The notes beneath the pieces were generated by a model. That model saw only the letters and a program-made list of their open reading frames with translations. It had not been told where the DNA came from and did no database searches. From NCBI GenBank assembly GCA_041946825.1, contig JBHGBD010000039.1, positions 1 to 35,168 on the forward strand: a DNA stretch of 35,168 nt, in the 5' to 3' direction. Positions 32,490-35,168 of this stretch are shown one piece after another. A program made the position numbers and the translations under genes. Numbering within the stretch: position 1 is the first letter of the stretch; each line of letters starts with the position of its first letter. The DNA is from CAZTHM01 sp041946825 (lineage in GTDB: Bacteria > Acidobacteriota > Terriglobia > UBA7540).

Positions 32490-33140
32490 CTAACCTCGAA
32501 CCGTGATTCGACGCAGCGACAGAACCACTTGCCCGCCGGTTGGCCGTCCAAAGGTCGTGGCAGGATCAAACGTGCTGAAATAGATCAGCATGTCCAGATT
32601 GTGCGTCAGCTGAGGAGAAACATGGCCCGAAAGAATCCTGTAACTCATGACCCGGCCCGCGGCGTCGATCTGGGTCAACAGAACCACGTCCTGATCATCG
32701 TTCCCCAAATTAATGGGGGCCAACTCCTTCAGGCGCGGAGGAGTCACGATCGAGAGGGGAACGTCCGGAATCGTCGTGGCCGGGACAAACGACGTACCCA
32801 TAATGAGCCCGAAGAAGATCACCGCTGTCAGAACGCCTCCCGAAGCCGGCAGCAGAAATGGCCGGAGGGCGTTCTCGAAGCGCACACGCCATGCCGCAAA
32901 GATCCGCTGGTGAACGCGCTGCGACACCCGGACACGCAATTCCAGGCCCAGATCTCGCGGCGCCTGGCGGCGAGGAAGCGCGCGTAGTTCCGCCTGAACC
33001 GCCCGCCATTCCTCAAGCTCTTCGCGGCAGGCAGCGCAGTGGTCCAGGTGAAAGCGGATAGACCGGCGTTCCTCGTGCCCGCAGCGGTCATCGAGATAGT
33101 CGGAAAACTGGTTGCGAATTTCGACGCAAGATTCGAACAT
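32490..33140 (-). CDS. Zinc-finger anti-sigma factor, membrane-bound
   Basis: A 216-residue protein. The cytosolic N terminus carries the ZAS zinc motif His31-x3-Cys35-x2-Cys38 typical of anti-sigma domains binding ECF factors. A single transmembrane segment lies at about 94-117 (FLLPASGGVLTAVIFFGLIMG). The periplasmic C terminus (about 125-216) includes a stretch, IDAAGRVMSYRILSG then FGRPTGGQVVLSLRR, reminiscent of TonB C-terminal folds. ATG 33140 comes one base after the sigma stop, with GAGG seven bases upstream. It would hold the sigma factor inactive at the inner membrane until an envelope signal. Confidence 0.9.
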   Translation of the reverse strand: MFESCVEIRNQFSDYLDDRCGHEERRSIRFHLDHCAACREELEEWRAVQAELRALPRRQAPRDLGLELRVRVSQRVHQRIFAAWRVRFENALRPFLLPASGGVLTAVIFFGLIMGTSFVPATTIPDVPLSIVTPPRLKELAPINLGNDDQDVVLLTQIDAAGRVMSYRILSGHVSPQLTHNLDMLIYFSTFDPATTFGRPTGGQVVLSLRRITVRG

Positions 33141-33141
33141 G

Positions 33142-33771
33142 TTATCGCCTCAAACAACCCTGCAGTTTCCGCTTCAGTAGCTCGCGTCCGCGCATCAGGC
33201 GGGACTTGATCGTCCCCTCCGAAACTTCCAGGACTTGCGCGATCTCCTCGTAGGAAAGCCCTTCAATCTCCCGCAGCACCACAACCGCCCGGTATGGCGG
33301 CGCCAAGCTTGCCAGCGCCCGCTGAACGGCCTCCTGTCGCTCCGAAACCTCGAGGACCTCGTAGGGAGTTTCAGGCCTTTCAGGGGAGCGCGCCAGGATC
33401 GATTCCGGGAACACTCCGTCGTCTTCCAGTGAGAACACCTCGCGCAACCGCCGCCGCAGCCAACTTCGGCGGTGATTGCAGGCCTCATGCACCGCGATCC
33501 GGTAAATCCAGGTCTTCAGGCTGCACTCACCGTGGAAGTGCTTGATACCCCGAAAAACCTTGATAAACACTTCCTGCAACACATCCGGAGCGTCTCTGTC
33601 CCCATTGACGATACGGGTGATCAAGTTGAAGACAGGGTTCTGATAGACCGTCAGGAGATAGGAAAACGCATCTTCGGAGCCCGCCCGAAGCTCCTCGACC
33701 AGCGCCCCTTCATGGCTGGCGGCAGGAAGCGCCTGCTCGAGAGCAACACCCACGGATCGCGCGGTTCCCAT
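33142..33771 (-). CDS. ECF-family RNA polymerase sigma factor
   Basis: A 209-residue sigma factor. Region 2 spans about 33-107 (AFSYLLTVYQNPVFNLITRI, DVLQEVFIKVF for core binding and -10 recognition, TWIYRIAVHEACNHRR). Region 4 spans about 152-203 (LPPYRAVVVLREIEGLSYEE-type helix-turn-helix, EGTIKSRLMRGRELLK). There is no region 1 or 3, as in RpoE-like ECF factors. The linker between domains is acidic (SLEDDGVFPES). It is first in an operon with its anti-sigma factor and a TPR protein. A sigma-E-like promoter about 70 bases upstream suggests self-regulation. Confidence 0.94.
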   Translation of the reverse strand: MGTARSVGVALEQALPAASHEGALVEELRAGSEDAFSYLLTVYQNPVFNLITRIVNGDRDAPDVLQEVFIKVFRGIKHFHGECSLKTWIYRIAVHEACNHRRSWLRRRLREVFSLEDDGVFPESILARSPERPETPYEVLEVSERQEAVQRALASLAPPYRAVVVLREIEGLSYEEIAQVLEVSEGTIKSRLMRGRELLKRKLQGCLRR

Positions 33772-33839
33772 GTCACACCCAACATACCAGCTAGCCAGAT
33801 GAACTGCAAGGCCGCGCTACTGCTTCCCTTCACTTACAA

Positions 33840-33867
33840 GAGACACCGCATGCAGAAGTTTTGTTCC
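33840..33867 (-). promoter_or_regulatory. Candidate ECF-type (sigma-E-like) promoter of the sigma factor operon
   Basis: The minus strand has GGAAC (33867-33863) and GTCTC (33844-33840). Taken as GGAACAA, a 16-base spacer and GTCTC, this matches the GGAACTT-N16-GTC layout of sigma-E promoters in other bacteria. It is 69 bases upstream of the sigma start. Single-site consensus match only. Confidence 0.35.
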
Positions 33868-33905
33868 ATAAAAATACGGGCAATCTGTCGCCATGCGGCC
33901 TTCCG

Positions 33906-33934
33906 TTGCCGGAGACCGAACTTCTCGGTATGAT
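33906..33934 (+). promoter_or_regulatory. Sigma-70-type promoter of the sugar isomerase-like gene
   Basis: TTGCCG (33906-33911), 17-base spacer, TATGAT (33929-33934), pointing to the gene at 34024 and leaving a leader of about 80 bases. Confidence 0.5.
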
Positions 33935-34023
33935 ACGCTCCCGGCGACGAGGCACGCATACCCGGCATTTTCCTGCTCAGGCGCCGGGCCAAAGACTTTG
34001 TCCGCTGGAGGAGGAATCATAAG

Positions 34024-34884
34024 ATGAGCATCATATCGAGAAGACAATTCTTGGGCCAGACCGCGGCCGGGATGGCCGCCGCTGGGGGCATCACGGGTGG
34101 AGCCGCGGAACTTCATGCCAACCCGCTGGGGCTGGCGATTGGTTGCCAGACCTGGCCCGTAAGACAGAGTATCGGGAGCGACTTCGCGGGCACGTTGGGA
34201 AAGCTTGCGGCGGAGGGATTCCAAACCATCGAAATGTGTTCCCCGCCGAGCTACGCGGATAGCGGTTTCGGACCACTGGCTGGCCTGAAAGCCGGGGAGC
34301 TGCGCGAGAAGATCCGTGCGGCGGGCTTGAAATGCGAAAGCTGCCATTACGGATTCAAAGAACTCAAGGAGCACCTGGATGAGCGGATAGCCTACGCGAA
34401 GGAACTCGGCCTGAAACAAATGATCGTCTCCACATTCTCCTTGCCCCGCGGGGCGGCGATGGCGGATTGGCTGCGCGCCGCAGCCGAACTCAACAAGCTC
34501 GGCGAACGCGCCCGGAAGGGCGGCATCCAGATGGGCTTCCACAATCACGACTTCGAGTTCCAGAAGATCGAAGGGCAGCTCATCTACGACAAGCTGCTGG
34601 GAGAATTCGACCCGCAGCTCGTCAAAATGCAGTTCCAGGTCGCGGTCGTCCGCCTCGGCTACCAGGCAGCGGAATACTTCGAAAAGTACCCGGGCCGATT
34701 CATCTCCATGCACCTCGCGGATTGGTCGCCGGAAAAGAAGCAAGAAGTCCCGCTCGGCCAGGGCATCGTCGATTGGAAGAAGACTTTCGCCGCGGCGAAA
34801 ACCGGTGGCGTGCAGAACTATTTTGTCGAAATGGAACCGGAAGCCATGAAGGCCAGTGTGCCGTACCTGCGGACGCTGAGCTGA
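34024..34884 (+). CDS. Tat-exported sugar phosphate isomerase/epimerase-like protein
   Basis: A 286-residue protein of the xylose isomerase-like TIM-barrel superfamily. It begins with a twin-arginine signal (SRRQFLG at 5-11, then an Ala/Gly-rich stretch to about 32), so it is folded before export, consistent with metal loading. The barrel shows GCQTWPVR, EGFQTIEMCSP, the central GFHNHDFEF and a late FISMHLADW / YFVEMEPEA pattern with metal-ligand-type His and Glu residues. The strong ribosome-binding site GGAGGAGGA lies eight bases before the ATG. The substrate is unknown; such proteins are commonly annotated as sugar epimerases or inositol-catabolism relatives. It is divergent from the sigma operon. 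Confidence 0.88.
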   Translation: MSIISRRQFLGQTAAGMAAAGGITGGAAELHANPLGLAIGCQTWPVRQSIGSDFAGTLGKLAAEGFQTIEMCSPPSYADSGFGPLAGLKAGELREKIRAAGLKCESCHYGFKELKEHLDERIAYAKELGLKQMIVSTFSLPRGAAMADWLRAAAELNKLGERARKGGIQMGFHNHDFEFQKIEGQLIYDKLLGEFDPQLVKMQFQVAVVRLGYQAAEYFEKYPGRFISMHLADWSPEKKQEVPLGQGIVDWKKTFAAAKTGGVQNYFVEMEPEAMKASVPYLRTLS

Positions 34885-35078
34885 CCTGCTGCACGCGTTG
34901 ACTCGTAGCCGCACAGAAACCAGCCGGTCCCGGCGCGAGCGAAAGAGGGATGCTTCGATGGGTCAGGGGGCCGATGACACGATCATTCGATCACGCGGTG
35001 CCTCGAGGGCTTCGTTGACATCGCCGTTTTGCGCGTGTTACAAAGGAATATCAGCAGGTCAGCCGTCATTCGCCTGAA

Positions 35079-35107
35079 TTGACAAGACCTCACCGGCAAC
35101 TGATAAC
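35079..35107 (+). promoter_or_regulatory. Promoter of the tRNA-Ala gene
   Basis: A perfect TTGACA (35079-35084), 17-base spacer and GATAAC (35102-35107), 23 bases before the mature tRNA 5' end. This is a normal arrangement for a tRNA gene. Confidence 0.55.
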
Positions 35108-35130
35108 TGGCCGCTGACAACTTCCTCTGT

Positions 35131-35168
35131 GGGCCTGTGGCGCAGTTGGGAGCGCGCATGACTGGCAG
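35131..35168 (+). tRNA. tRNA-Ala (anticodon GGC), 5' half cut by the window edge
   Basis: Thirty-eight bases follow the cloverleaf exactly: acceptor strand GGGCCTG, T8-G9, D stem GCGC/GCGC closing a loop with A14, G18-G19 and A21, G26, anticodon strand CATGA, and loop CTGGCAG with T33 and anticodon GGC at 34-36. The remaining half lies beyond the window. The isotype is read from the anticodon; the 3' half would have to pair as TCATG and an acceptor strand complementary to GGGCCTG. Confidence 0.82.

Noticed and set aside
33817..34914. A 365-codon minus-strand frame
   Set aside because: It covers the Tat-exported isomerase gene and both promoters in antisense; the plus-strand gene has signal peptide, domain and strong ribosome-binding site.

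Overview
The window looks like chromosomal DNA of a fairly GC-rich Gram-negative bacterium, most likely an Acidobacteriota. This rests on the mix of genes: a TonB whose mature-type start reads MFEN, tandem soluble Ser/Thr kinase-TPR proteins, an ECF sigma/zinc anti-sigma pair, secreted S9 and M28B peptidases, and a glucose-6-phosphate isomerase of the kind normally fused to transaldolase. No 16S rRNA is present, so the assignment is an inference. Coding density is high, about 30 real genes.

Layout. (1) 1-126: the 5' end of a secreted protein with its own promoter, followed by a gene-free stretch to 532. (2) 533-7362, minus strand: a tightly packed pentose-phosphate operon tkt-pgi-zwf-pgl-rpe, with gnd (7556-8962) divergent from it. 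Together they cover the oxidative pentose phosphate pathway plus transketolase, epimerase and G6P isomerase, without transaldolase or ribose-5-phosphate isomerase. (3) 9041-15923: a TPR protein, a secreted S9 oligopeptidase, an AGXT2-like class III aminotransferase and a secreted PSMA-like M28B peptidase, which would fit extracytoplasmic peptide breakdown. (4) 15933-18446: a lower-GC restriction island. It holds the C-terminal remnant of a MmeI/class I DNA methyltransferase, an HNH_2 endonuclease with a small acidic partner protein, a truncated EcoRII catalytic domain and an intact vsr gene. No cytosine methyltransferase is present. (5) 18744-21573: a multi-pass TonB, an acidobacterial-type nested palindromic repeat, a secreted protein, a PilZ protein and a small hypothetical. 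(6) 21676-30767, minus strand: a run of a GAF-like coiled-coil protein, a TPR-lytic transglycosylase, two tandem paralogous Ser/Thr kinase-TolB_N-TPR proteins and a class I aminotransferase. (7) 30907-33771, minus strand: ECF sigma factor, zinc-finger anti-sigma factor and a secreted TPR protein, with a sigma-E-like promoter candidate upstream. (8) 34024-34884: a Tat-exported sugar isomerase-like TIM-barrel protein. (9) 35131-35168: the 5' half of a tRNA-Ala(GGC), cut by the window edge, with a good promoter.

I see no convincing wholly new system. The parts most worth following are the restriction island (EcoRII catalytic domain plus Vsr without Dcm, and an HNH nuclease paired with an acidic small protein), the heptanucleotide arrays that begin at or just after stop codons, the nested palindrome at 19851-19962, the metal-ligand substitution in Rpe, and the tandem kinase-TPR pair.
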